Shown here in pieces: positions 22,104-33,294 of a DNA stretch of 64,000 bases. The translations under genes were made by a program, and so were the position numbers. Every line of letters begins with the position of its first letter. Positions within the stretch are counted from its first letter, which is position 1. The stretch is from NCBI GenBank assembly GCA_027405735.1, contig JAPEHQ010000007.1, forward strand, positions 1 through 64,000, read 5' to 3'. The notes beneath the pieces are model-generated. The model saw nothing but the letters and a program-made list of their open reading frames with translations. It searched no databases and was not told the origin of the DNA. This stretch comes from Mucor racemosus (Eukaryota; Mucoromycota; Mucoromycetes; Mucorales; Mucoraceae).

Positions 22104-24483
22104 TTATGCCCACTATTTACAAAAAAAAAAAAAAAAAGAAAAAAAAAAGTTAGTTAAATGTAATCACAATAAACATCTATTCAAACTTACCAAATCCCTA
22201 AGGTATTTCTTTGAAGAAATCCAACCAACTAAGGTTTTGTTTGCTTCCAACAAATCAATCTTTTGATGCTCTACCAACATCTCAGCCAAAGCATCCTGCA
22301 CACCCTTTGCCATCCCCTTTGCATCACCACAAATATAGATGGCAGCATCCTTGTTTACAATCAATTCGTATAATTTAGCAGAATCTTCCTTGATCAAATC
22401 TTGAACATAAACCTTGGGTGCATCAGTGGCACGACTCTCTGCAATTCGTAAATGAGAAATTGTACCGTCTGCTTCAAATTCACTAATCTCCTTTTCAAAC
22501 AAAAAGTCCTTTGACTTTTCACGGAATCCATAATAGACATAAGTGGGTCCAAATGAATCACGAATTTGTTGTGTAGGTTGATGGCCAATACCGCCCATAG
22601 AAAGACGAATATTACGTTGTGTTTGACGATGTTCCAAGAAACCAATAAAGGGTGCAATACCAGTACCTGGACCAATCAATACCAATGGACGCTCAGTTTC
22701 TTGAGGTAAAACAAAAGCATTGGCATTTTGACGAATGTACATGGGCACCTTAATATCTTCTTTTACAGCAACTTCAACGTTGGTAGGTGTAGTACGGCTA
22801 GGAATCAATTGTGTAATCTTGTCCATCCAAGGAGTAGCAACACCCTTACGTTGAGCTTTACCAGCTGTGATATATTCAACCACATTGAAGGCAAAGCGAA
22901 TTTTACCTTGACGCTTGAGTGGAGAACTTGAAATAGAATAGAAACGAGGCATATGTGCAGGTAATAAATCTAAAAGACGATCAATTGGAGGATGACAGCT
23001 AGGGAAAGTTTCGAGAATATCAAGCAAAGTAGGTGTTTCCTCACGAATAGCATTGAAAGCAGCAGCACCTTGCTTACTACAAACATACATCAAGGACAAT
23101 TTTTCTTTGGGATCAGTAGTATGATCGGCCAACATTCTAAAAAGAGCTTTACGGGGATGACTAGTCAAATCTACTGCATAACGGAATAACTCGATCAATG
23201 TGGTAGAAGTAGCTTTTTGTAAATGAGTTGGCAAATTCTCTCCTTCCACCTTGTAAAGATGATGAAATTCCTTTTCAGGTACATTCAATCTATTCAAAAT
23301 TGCCTCTACCAATTCCTCGTCATTAGGAGCCAAAACACCAAATGCATCTCCAGGATCAAAATGGCTATCTTCACCAATATCAAGTTCGACTTCCAATGTA
23401 CGTTTAACGGCATCAGGAGCAGTTAAACAAGAAACCATGGTAACAGGAGCATATGTAATTGGGACGGGAGTAGAAACAAAATCAGGCACCTTTCCAGAAA
23501 GATCTTCAGCTTTTTGACCTTCTATTTTGGTTAATTTAGCAACAGGGACAGATACTCGAGGTAATCCAGTCAATTTGGCACCTGCTTCTAATCCAGCCAA
23601 GTTAACGACAAGAGGAAATCCATTTTTGAAGATCTTATTCTTGCCATTCACAAGTGTGTCATCCAGTTTTGTATAATCAGAAACATTTCCAGGTAAATTT
23701 TCTCTTCTTGCTTCCATGGTGAAATTATCGACCAATGTATTTTCCAAATTGGTATACTTTTCGACTAAATCAGGAAGCGATTTCTTGCGATTTTTCATTG
23801 AATAGGGGATGTCTACAGGATCAATAACTAATTCTGTCATTTTCTTTTCTAATTCCTTTTCATGAGCAATCGAAGATTCAATTGAAACATTGTTATCTTG
23901 CTTCAAAACTGTAGGCAAAACCTCCCATAACTTTTCAATCCAAGGATCGACAATATTCTCCAAACTATGAATCCAAGTTTAATTACACTGCTGACAAATA
24001 TGTGTAATTTTAAAACTTACCCTTCAGCATCATCTGCCAATCCTTTCTCATAAAATAGTTGAGCACCCAAATCCTTGAATTTCTTCTCCAATTTTTTACC
24101 ACTATTGTTAAAATTGGAATAATTACTGTCACCTAAACCCAAAATAGTGAATCGAGTATTGGCAAAGTAAGTTTTATCCTTGTTACGACGCAAAAATCTC
24201 CAAAATTTAAGTGAATTATCAGGTGAATCACCATCGCCAGTATTAGAACTGACCATAATGATGATACCAGCTCCTTGTAATGGTGCCTATATTTCGATAA
24301 ATTAATTGGAAAACGCAAAATAGAGTGATAAAGCATACATACCACAGCAAATTCATCCATAACAAAGCATTCACCTTTATAGCCTTTCTTTCCAGCTTCA
24401 GTATGAATGTTCTTGGCAATCCATTCAGCATTACCAGTTTGAGATGCCCAAAGAATAAGATAGTCTGAAGCAATATCTGCCAT
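22104..24483 (-). CDS. Methionine synthase reductase (diflavin)
   Basis: 729-aa FMN/FAD/NADPH enzyme that reactivates B12-dependent methionine synthase by reductive methylation. Exons 24,343-24,483; 24,021-24,286; 22,191-23,964; and a 9-nt last exon 22,104-22,112 (TGG GCA TAA), giving the family-like ending YLRDLW. FMN domain: ASQTGNAEWIAKNIH, SSNTGDGDSPDNSLKFW, LGLGDSNYSNFNNSGKKLEK and GLADDAEGLENIVDPWIEKLW, a pattern specific to MTRR rather than P450 reductase. FAD/NADPH half: PRFYSISSSPL, RKGVATPWM, IGPGTGIAPFIGFLEHRQ, YICGDAKGMAKGV. No N-terminal membrane anchor, unlike CPR. The linker between domains (about 170-230) is charged. If the short last exon is wrong, the protein reads on 8 residues past DL. 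Fits B12 use in basal fungi. NDOR1/Tah18 is the alternative, less likely. Confidence 0.88.
22113..22190 (-). other. Last MTRR intron with pyrimidine tract
   Basis: Strong donor gtaagt after YLRDL. The coding strand then carries a long T tract before the acceptor atag, a good polypyrimidine tract. The exon after it is only three codons. Confidence 0.65.
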
Positions 24484-26270
24484 ATTTATATTTAGAAAAA
24501 GAACAAAAAGATACTAATGGTCTAATCAGATTTTTTTAGATGCCAAACAATGGTTTAGATGGAAGATGATGGGTGCGTTTGAATGCCAGCCATGACTGTC
24601 ACCCATTGTAAAATTGTACCTGATTTGCTCTGTTCCTGAGTAATACAAATACCAGGATTAGGATGATAATTGGATAGATAGACAAGCCGAGGAGTATTTG
24701 TACGTCAAGATTATAGGGATAATGCATAAAAGACATTCTAAGCATTCATTGTTCTTATAAAAGACATCAAATGAGCCAGATACTATGGCTCTTTAAGTCC
24801 CAAATCCAAATAGCAGATTTTTCGTTGTTGCATAATCTTTTAAGGATCCCGTATATTATAGATATACATTGAAATACTAGAGGACAGATGAAAATAAGAT
24901 ACTGGGCGCTTAAATTACTGATTAATTAATAGAAAATATAATATCTTTGGTATTATGGAAGTATATAGTAGGCAAATCTTATAATTGGACAAATGTACAT
25001 GAAAGAAATGACAAGAACCACCGATCGAAGTTTTAAAGATGCACTTTATCAAGAACTCTCATTGCTACTTCCATAAAGCCTTTTGTTTGTAATTCGAGCC
25101 TATATTTCTCAGGGCAAGGCATATAAACATATACAAAAATGCCAAAGTGTATCAAATTAAGGACTTGGTTAAACTGTTTTCCTCATTATGACCGTTTTCC
25201 CTTTCAGTCTACTGAGGGGACCTTTACGGTTACTTAAGGAAGATGAAAATTTTGCCTTTTTGTTCTAATCTTTTGTCTTTTTTTTCTACTTGTTTTTTCT
25301 ACTTATTTTTGTTTACGAATTTTTTTTGAGATTTGAGGTATAGTATGCCATTTTTTATTAGAATTACATGATATTTTGCTGTTCTGGTGGTCCTGGAAAA
25401 GGTTACAGTCATCTTACGACGAATATTGAACTACAAGATCATGTCCGCTCGATGTAAGTAAGTGTGTATCCCTGTTGTACCTGTATTTGTAAAGACCCAA
25501 AATCCTTTGATATACTTTCTTTTGGCAATACTGTTTCATATTTAAATCATTTTAATAAAGATTTGGTATTATTATTATAAAGTTATAAAGACTCTATGCT
25601 TTCCTTGTCAATTTTTTACGCTTTTCTTGCATTTTCACACATACCATAATCAACATATTTTAAGAAACTTTTCTTTATCACAGTCATCTTTGAATACATC
25701 TTCTTTTCTTTGAAAAGACCAATATGAAATTCATTTTTAATTGGATTCTATCTATTCTGTAGTAAACTGCACATATCAAGTTTGTTTAATAATTAGGTTG
25801 AGTTTTAGATATCATCTAAAGATCTAGAAATATTGAAATGTCAAATTGTACTACTGGAACTTCCAAACTAGGAACTAAACCTCGAAGATCTTGTTTTAAG
25901 ATCTTATTACTAATTCCTAGTATAGATTAGCAAAATAGTATATATTTATATCACTGAGATGATGGTAATCCATAAACCTTTACTTTACTTTTAAAACATC
26001 ATTGATAAACTAAGAAGAGTTATAATTGTATTTTCATATTGCTGCTTATACATTTTTTTGCTGCATATTCAAACATGTTCAGTATCTCATTGGCGGTAGC
26101 TACCCTCACACTAAAAGGCTGCAAGATAAAGAGCATGTGTATTTATTCCCTTGTACAACACCTTTAGGCTCCTAAAAGAAGCCTAAGCCTTATCATGAGA
26201 TATCTTTCATCAACTATTATCTTTTCATTTCTGTATCCATTTGTTATAAAAATACAAATATCCCAACTGT
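24484..26270. other. Intergenic, no gene seen
   Basis: About 1.8 kb upstream of MTRR. A CT-rich segment lies around 25,260-25,330. No ORF with protein-like content on either strand. Confidence 0.5.
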
Positions 26271-27301
26271 CATCCTATTCAACATTGTCCTGGCTACAAA
26301 ATTTATTAAATGAAGCAAGGATGGTTACTATAGTGATTGTTTCATAAATTTGAATGATGCAGAAATGGCCAGCTTAAAATTGAGAAAGCGCATTTGAAAT
26401 CAAAATAAATCGAGAAAATACTAAGGTATTGCAATGATGGGTATTAAGTAAAGTCTAAATTATTTTTCATTCTCTACCAGGATATTTAGTTTTTAGATTG
26501 CTGTGAAGACTTTTTTATTTTTTTATAAATTTTGCGAGAGCTCTTTTTGTGATATAGAAATCCATGAAGGGACGACTGATATGCAAAGCTAAAACCACAG
26601 GATAGTACTCATTAGCGTCTATCCAACGAATTTTACCTTGTCAAAAAATATTGATTTTTGGTCGAGAAAATTGAGATTGAATGATTGATTTTTGGTGATA
26701 CAAAAAAAGGATTCATTTTGGACGAGGATATACAAGAATAAATTTTCGGTTTTACAAAAAAAAATTCAAAAAAATTAATATCTCCACGAAAAATAGGGCT
26801 ACAGCTATGTGTAAATACTCATTCTGTAGATAATTTTGTTGCACATAATGCAAAAATAAAATATTTTAGGGTTGTATTTGAATGAAGGGTACTTTTTGAT
26901 CAAAAGCCGTTAAAATTTGACATTAATTTTACTAGAGATTTTATGAGAAAAATATTTTCAAAACCTACACAGATCGATTCAGAATTAAAAACTGAACCCA
27001 AGATATTTAATACGCTAGTTCAACTTACTATGCATTTTTGTGAGTAATTAAACATACAAGGTTTTTTTTGGATTTTTTTGGATTTTTTTTCCATTTGAAC
27101 ACTTTTTTGAATTGAAGCTCAGTCACCTGTGCATATCTGATTATACAATTTTATATGGTGATATTCAAAATCGGAGCGTGCTCCCATTTCAATAGATAAT
27201 CAGGAAATGAAAAATGTAGGGCTATATTTGAGATGCTATAGAATTTTTCCAAAAGAGCTATTTCTATTCATCTTGATTTTTCAGCGAGTATAAAGGCTTC
27301 A
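26271..27301 (+). repeat. Direct repeat C, copy 1
   Basis: About 1.03 kb nearly identical to 27,908-28,936 (shared from CATTCAACATTGTCC to GAGTATAAAGGCTT), same orientation, offset about 1.64 kb. Non-coding. Part of its 3' half is remotely similar to 46,200-46,480 (AACTG..TTTAATACGCTAGTTCAACTTAC type wording), so it derives from a dispersed family. Confidence 0.85.
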
Positions 27302-27907
27302 AAAGTAAAACACTTGTTTTTCCCCCGCTTAAAATCTCAATCTAAGATGTCAAATATCTCGAGATTTTATAAGCTTGCAAATAATAGTTTCTAAGCTAAA
27401 TCTTCTTGTTTTTCAATGTTTTATTATATATTAAAGTTTCAGGGATGGTTTTTTTTTGGACCCCCAAACCTCATAATTGTAAATCCTGTTTTTTTTTGTT
27501 TTTCTATTTTGTAGTTTTAACGATTTGGAGATTTTTCACGTTTTTTTTTACAAAAGTATCGCTAGGAATCTGGCAACCAACTTTTCTGTAGTAAAATTGG
27601 CTGCTGAAAACGAATCTGCAATCCACTTTATTGTATATATCAATTTCGCCGAGATTTTTGTGTTATAAACTTTGCTGGATTCTAGTATATACGCCTATGG
27701 CAACCCTTAAATTTTATTATAAAGTCTTACTTGAACACATAATAATAAAAGTTGTTGAACAATTTATTCCACACATTTTGATATATAATTCTAGACGTCA
27801 AGTCTGGTTTCAACAATTTTAGAGGGAAAAAACCAGCCAAAAAACGTGAATATTTGTACTGGTGGTAATCAATTTTAGCAGAAACTTGTTTTCAAAAACA
27901 ATATCCA
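27302..27907. other. Spacer between direct repeats C
   Basis: About 606 nt of AT-rich sequence with T-runs, unrelated to the flanking copies. No supported gene. Confidence 0.55.
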
Positions 27908-28936
27908 TCCATTCAACATTGTCCCGGCTAAAAAATTTATTAAATGAAGCAAGGATGGTTACTATAGTGATTGTTTCATAAATTTGAATGATGCAGAAAT
28001 GGCCAGCTTAAAATTGAGAAAGCGCATTTGAAATGGAAATAAGTCAAGAAAATACTAAGTTATTGCAATGATGGTTATTAAGTAAAGTCTACTTTATTTT
28101 TCATTCTCTACCAGGATATCTAGGCTTTGGATCGTTGTGAAGACTTTTTTATTTTCTTATAAATTTTGTGAGAGCCCTTTTTCTGTTATAGAGATTCATG
28201 AAGGGATGACAGGTATGTACAGCTAAAACCATAGGATAGTACTCATTAACGTCTATCTAATGAATTTTATCTCGTCAAAAAATATTGATTTTTGATCGAA
28301 AAATTTGAGGTTGAATGATTGATTTTTGGTGATACAAAAAAGAATCAATTTTGGACGAGGATATACAAGGGTAAATTTTCGCCGACCAAAAAAAATGATC
28401 AAAAATAATTAATATCCCCACAAAAAATAGGGCTACAGCTATGTGTAAATACTCATTCTGTAGATAATTTTGTTGCGCATAATGTGAAAATAAAATATTT
28501 TAGGATTTTATTTGAATGAAGGGTACTTTTTGATCAAAAACCGTTAAAATTTGATATTAAATTTACTAGAAATTTTATGAGAAAAATATTTTCAAAACCT
28601 ACACAGATCGATTCAGAATTAAAAACTGAACCCAAGATATTTAATACGCTAGTTCAACTTACTATGCATTTTTGTGAGTAATTAAACATACAAGGTTTTT
28701 TTTGGATTTTTTTGGATTTTTTTTCCATTTGAACACTTTTTTGAATTGAAGCTCAGTCACCTGTGTATATCTGATTATACAATTTTATATGGTGATATTC
28801 AAAATCGGAGCGTGCCCCCATTTCAATAGATAATCAGGAAATAAAAAATGTAGGGCTATACTTGATATGCTACAGAATATTGACAAAAGACTTATTTCTA
28901 TTCATCTTGATTTTTCAGCGAGTATAAAGGCTTTAA
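27908..28936 (+). repeat. Direct repeat C, copy 2
   Basis: Second copy of the 26,271-27,301 repeat with scattered substitutions and few indels, which points to a fairly recent duplication. Ends do not show TG...CA, so these are not obvious LTRs. Confidence 0.85.
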
Positions 28937-29313
28937 GTATACCATAAAATTATATTTGGTCTGGTAAACGATTTATTTTATTAGGTTATGAGCAGTGTTA
29001 CTGTGTCCAAGTCTCACATCATTCAACATTTAAAAAGACCATTGGGACAGTTTGGAAACGTTTTAACTTTTACCATATCAAAGATACCAAACATCAAGTT
29101 TTAACTTTAAAACCTGTTCCGTTGGAGGTTAAATCATAAAAGATATAGCTGGCTCTGATTTTGAAGTTTATTATGGTAGCAACCTTGAAAATCAGGTTTC
29201 ATGGTGCTCCCTTTGCTCAAAATTGCACAATCAAAGACATTCATATATATATATATATATTAGATTTGAAGATATTCAATTTGCTCAAACAAGTATATTT
29301 ATTCAAAATGTTG
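28937..29313. other. Intergenic, no gene seen
   Basis: 377 nt downstream of the minus-strand GST-like gene, with an (AT)n run at 29,247-29,261. Confidence 0.5.
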
Positions 29314-30401
29314 TTAGAGCTTTGATCCTTGAGGAAGCACAACAAAGCCGATGACAGGGAAGTGAGTGTAAGATGTGAAACCATACTCTTCTTGTTGATT
29401 CTCAATAACAGTTTCATTAATAGTACTATGTACCAAAGTACCTATTGCAGGCATCATACCGGTATCAGTAGGTAAAACAGCAACCATTTGGCCTAATCTT
29501 GCCTTTAAAGAACCATCATGTGTAAGATTGGCAAGTTTCCAAGATTGTTCTTTAGCGACTACAAGGGCTTCTTCTTCGTCTAATTGATCCAAATCATTGA
29601 GTGCATCAAAACGAACAGCTGCCAAAGTCTTTGTCAAATGCTCACCTAAAACGGGAATGTTGGACTCAATCCATTTTCTACCTACAAATTGACTAAGGAA
29701 CCAAACATTCATAGCAATATGGAGATCGGCCAAAGATAAAGCTTTGGTACCCAATGCCCAAAGAGAACCATTTTGATTGCGTGATTTGACAAGGTTTTCA
29801 ATAGCTTGAAGTTCTGCATTTAAACCTTGAAGCATGAAGGGGGCAGTAAATGCAAGCATTTCGGGATCAATTTTACGGCCTGCAAATTGAGCACGATCTT
29901 TAACAAATGCTTTTCCCAAAGCGCCCATGGGGATTTGAGAAACAACAGATTGGAATACGGAAGTCTCGGTCCACCGTGCTAATGATAAAATTGAATATTC
30001 GGTAGAGTTTCCTTGTGCATCAAGGGGATAGAATGTTGGCTCTGGGAATCTGCAAGTATATGCAAACACTAATTAGAATCAATTGGTATTACTCATGCAA
30101 ATTGTTAATAATACCTTTTTTCAAGTTCAGCAAAGATGACCTTGGAATCGCAATAAGTATGATTGCCGATTTGAAGGACGGGAGTCTTACGATAACCGGC
30201 ATCAAGAGGTCTACGAAGAGGACGAGGCTCAATGGGTGAAATCATGACAAGTTTAAAGTCAACATTCTTGTATTGTAAAGCCCATGCTACTTTTTGAGCG
30301 AATGGAGAGCTGGGATACCAATGCTTTTAAAGAATTTTAACAAGTTATTTTTCATTATAATTCATGTTATTTCTTACCAAAATAAATTGAGGGTTGGTCA
30401 T
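29314..30401 (-). CDS. Glutathione S-transferase-like protein, paralogue 1
   Basis: 322 aa. Exons 30,378-30,401 (24 nt, MTNPQFIL), 30,115-30,323 (209 nt), 29,314-30,049 (736 nt). N-terminal thioredoxin/GST_N fold: HWYPSSPFAQKVAWALQYK, a PFCQK-like start with Ala for Cys, then RKTPVLQIGNHTYCDSK (the cis-Pro and glutathione-binding Ser region shifted to DSK). Middle helical GST_C-like part (LSLADLHIAMNVWFL). C-terminal beta-rich extension (LGQMVAVLPTDTGMMPAIGT ... GFVVLP) as found in fungal GST-like proteins. Probably cytosolic detoxification or redox; substrate unknown. Exon structure matches the divergent paralogue exactly for the last two exons. Confidence 0.82.
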
Positions 30402-31660
30402 GGCTTTGATTTGATGCTTGATTTGAAGTGGAATAAAGGGTAAAGTTAACACATTTGAGCTTTCTACTACAAATACTTTTTTTTTCCCTTCATTTTGCTC
30501 GTGACCATGTTTTCTTTTCAAGATGAGCAAGCATAAATCACAATTATGGAAAGAAGCGTAACCTTTCAGCGAATTGTCTGTATTAAGTAAATTTTGTATT
30601 ATATTCATCAAAGCTTTGAGTTAATTGGCATCCAGGAGTCTCGGGTAGGACGCATTTACGACAATTTTAACATTTCGACAAACTTCATGTCGAAGCCTTG
30701 TGCATTTAGTATCGCAAATATGAAATTTATTTTATGAAAATTCAACTAAAAACTTTGATGCTTTTATATTTCTGCTTGTTGACACATGCTTATTCAATGC
30801 ATTTAATCCTTCAACTTGATAATTCGATTTTTCCTACGAGTTTCCATTTACAAATAACCCAGCTGATCTTGTTATTTTATAAGCATTTTATAAGAGAAGA
30901 GCATCAAATCATCATTCATTTTCCACTGGCTTTCACAAGCGCATCAAATGTGATATTCTTTTCGGGTAAGTCGCTGTAGTAACTTGAGTAAAAAACACCG
31001 GTAATGATACAAAATTAGCATCTATTGATGAGGCTTCGTTGTCATTTGGGTGCTTCCTCTTGAGCTCATATTTGGATTTGGTTGCTAACTATTTCTTTGT
31101 ATAATATGATTTGATAAACTGGAGGTGATAATCAGCATTTCATTTGGACGTTTGATGGAATTTGCTACAATCTACTATTTATTCCATCAATAGTATGTGC
31201 TATATTATTAATTAATTAATTAATTAATCAATCAATCAATCACTTTACATACAATCGTTTTTAAAAAAAGAAAAAAGTTTTACTGTAATTTCATATTCAG
31301 GATATGGTTTTCAAAGCAAGTAAAGTGCACGTTAGTATTTAATAACCCCTTTGAACTACTGCAACCTTGCGTACAAAACTATTTTTATGCAGTTTAATCA
31401 ATAGCAACATTATGGTCTGTGGGAAAATAAGGAACCCTAAATCATCTTATTACTGTGCTGTTTTCTGGATTACTCTTTATCCGGATTTAGTAATATTCGT
31501 AGACCTGCAGGAGGCGGGTAAAGGTGTTTGTTTCGTATTATCAATCAGATAATGATAATTGAAAGGCAGAACTAGCCTAAATCATTTATATAATTCATCG
31601 ATCGATGTAATTTTAACGCGATAATCCTTCCTTTTATTCTTTCAATTTATTAGAAAAAAA
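30402..31660. promoter_or_regulatory. Bidirectional promoter region of the GST-like pair
   Basis: 1.26 kb between two divergent start codons. It contains a tetranucleotide run at about 31,206-31,243, (ATTA)n passing into (ATCA)n. No ORF supported. The pair may share control; inference only. Confidence 0.4.
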
Positions 31661-32752
31661 ATGTCAACAACACAAGATGTTATTTTGGTAATATAAAAAG
31701 CATGTAATATCAATAGTAATAGTATGGCATATCTAACAAAATCAAACAGCACTGGTACCCCACGTCTCCCTTTTGTCAAAAGACTGCTTGGATTTTAAAT
31801 TACAAGAAAATTGATTACAAGATTGTTTTGATCGATAGATGTGAACCCCGTCCTTTGCGTAGACCTCTTGATGGTGGTTATAGAAAGTCTCCTATTTTAC
31901 AGATCGGTAACCATGTTTACTGTGATACCAAGGCTATTATTCTTGCCCTCGAGAAACAGTAAGTTTCGAGTTACTTGAATTTAAAGTTCAACCAAATAAC
32001 CTTATTTTTCTGTCAGTTTCCCTGAAACTACTATATATCCCAAGCTCACTTCTACTCCTGATGTTTCTTCTGAAGCTCTTGCTAGAGGTTTAAGTGTTTG
32101 GATGGATAACACTCTGTTCTCTAATGTTGTTTCTCAACTTCCTATCAAGGCATTTGATGAAGCTTTCATCAAGGATCGTAGTGAATTAGTCGGTGGTAGA
32201 TTTAACGTTGAGGTTATGACAGCTGCTGCTCCTTTCATGAAGAATACTCTCAAGGCCGAATTCAGTGTTGCTGAAAGTATTCTAGGTGAAAAGACTTGGG
32301 TTTTAGATACTGAAGAGCCTTCGCTTGTTGATTTCACTCTTTCCATGATGACCTTTTTCTGTTTGAACTTGACTAGTGAAGAATGGGTTCAAACCAATTT
32401 GAAGACTCTTTTTGATCATATGAGTCGTGTCATGGGTGCTTCTAACTGGGATGCTACTGAGAGCTGTCCCAAGCTGACAGAAGAAGAGGCTGTTGAAGTA
32501 TTGAAGCGTCATGAATCTGACCCGCTTGCTGAAGATTTCGAATCTCACAGTAGCATTCTTCCCATTAAATTGGGTCAATTAATTTCTATTACTCCTTTGG
32601 ATACTGGTAAAATTCCTGTTACTGGTACTTTGGTTAGAAGCACTGTTGATGAAACTGTCATTTCTTACAAAGACCCTAATCATAACACTACCAGCATTGT
32701 ACATTTCCCCACTATTGGCTTTATTGCTGTCCCCGCCAGACCTCAAGCCTAA
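31661..32752 (+). CDS. Glutathione S-transferase-like protein, paralogue 2
   Basis: 323 aa. Exons 31,661-31,687 (27 nt, MSTTQDVIL), 31,750-31,958 (209 nt), 32,017-32,752 (736 nt). HWYPTSPFCQKTAWILNYK here keeps the Cys that paralogue 1 has as Ala. LRRPLDGGYRKSPILQIGNH and YCDTKAIILALEKHFPE complete the GST_N fold. The C-terminal extension ends TIGFIAVPARPQA. The introns fall at the same two codon positions as in paralogue 1, and exons 2 and 3 are the same length, so the pair arose by an inverted duplication followed by moderate protein divergence. Substrate unknown. Confidence 0.84.
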
Positions 32753-33294
32753 ATTGTTTTTCATTAAATAAACCATGCATTGAATTTTGGACATATATAT
32801 TAGGATAATTGAGGACATTCAGAGTTTTAAACATTTGATTTAATACCAAATATTGAGTCTTAGAAAATCCCATTTTTGGGGTCAAGATGTTGATTTTATT
32901 ATGATTTTAACAGATTTCTGCTTCCAGGTTTTTTTTATTGCACATTCATATACTATATATGTATTTCTTTGCAAGTCCTTATCAAACTGTTACATTTCAA
33001 ACCCTCAACTCCAGGTATGGATATAATGTCAACCTTCGCATTATAAATTGTGCTCCCGGCATCCTCTAAACTAAAATCTCGACTTGTTTTCATATTTGAG
33101 TTGTTGAGCAAAAAGACCATTAATATTATTTATTAGAATAATCAATATTTTAGTATACAATTGTTTAGGTATTAAATGCTATTAAAGATGCAAAAAGAGA
33201 AGAAGAAGGAGGAGGAGGAGGAGGAGGAGGAGATAATAGGATATTATGTATGTATGTAAGTGCATGTCGTATATATATAATTGTATGATATTTT
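32753..33294. other. Convergent intergenic, with (GGA)n tract
   Basis: 542 nt between convergent genes. A GAA/GGA triplet run at about 33,199-33,230 precedes the end of the MHYT gene. No gene seen. Confidence 0.5.

Noticed and set aside
22164..24483. NADPH-cytochrome P450 reductase, partner of the P450 at 14.3 kb
   Set aside because: No N-terminal membrane anchor. The FMN domain tail and the FAD region follow the MTRR pattern.
26271..28936. Repeat C copies as LTRs of a retrotransposon
   Set aside because: No TG...CA ends, no target duplication, no gag/pol in the 600-bp spacer.
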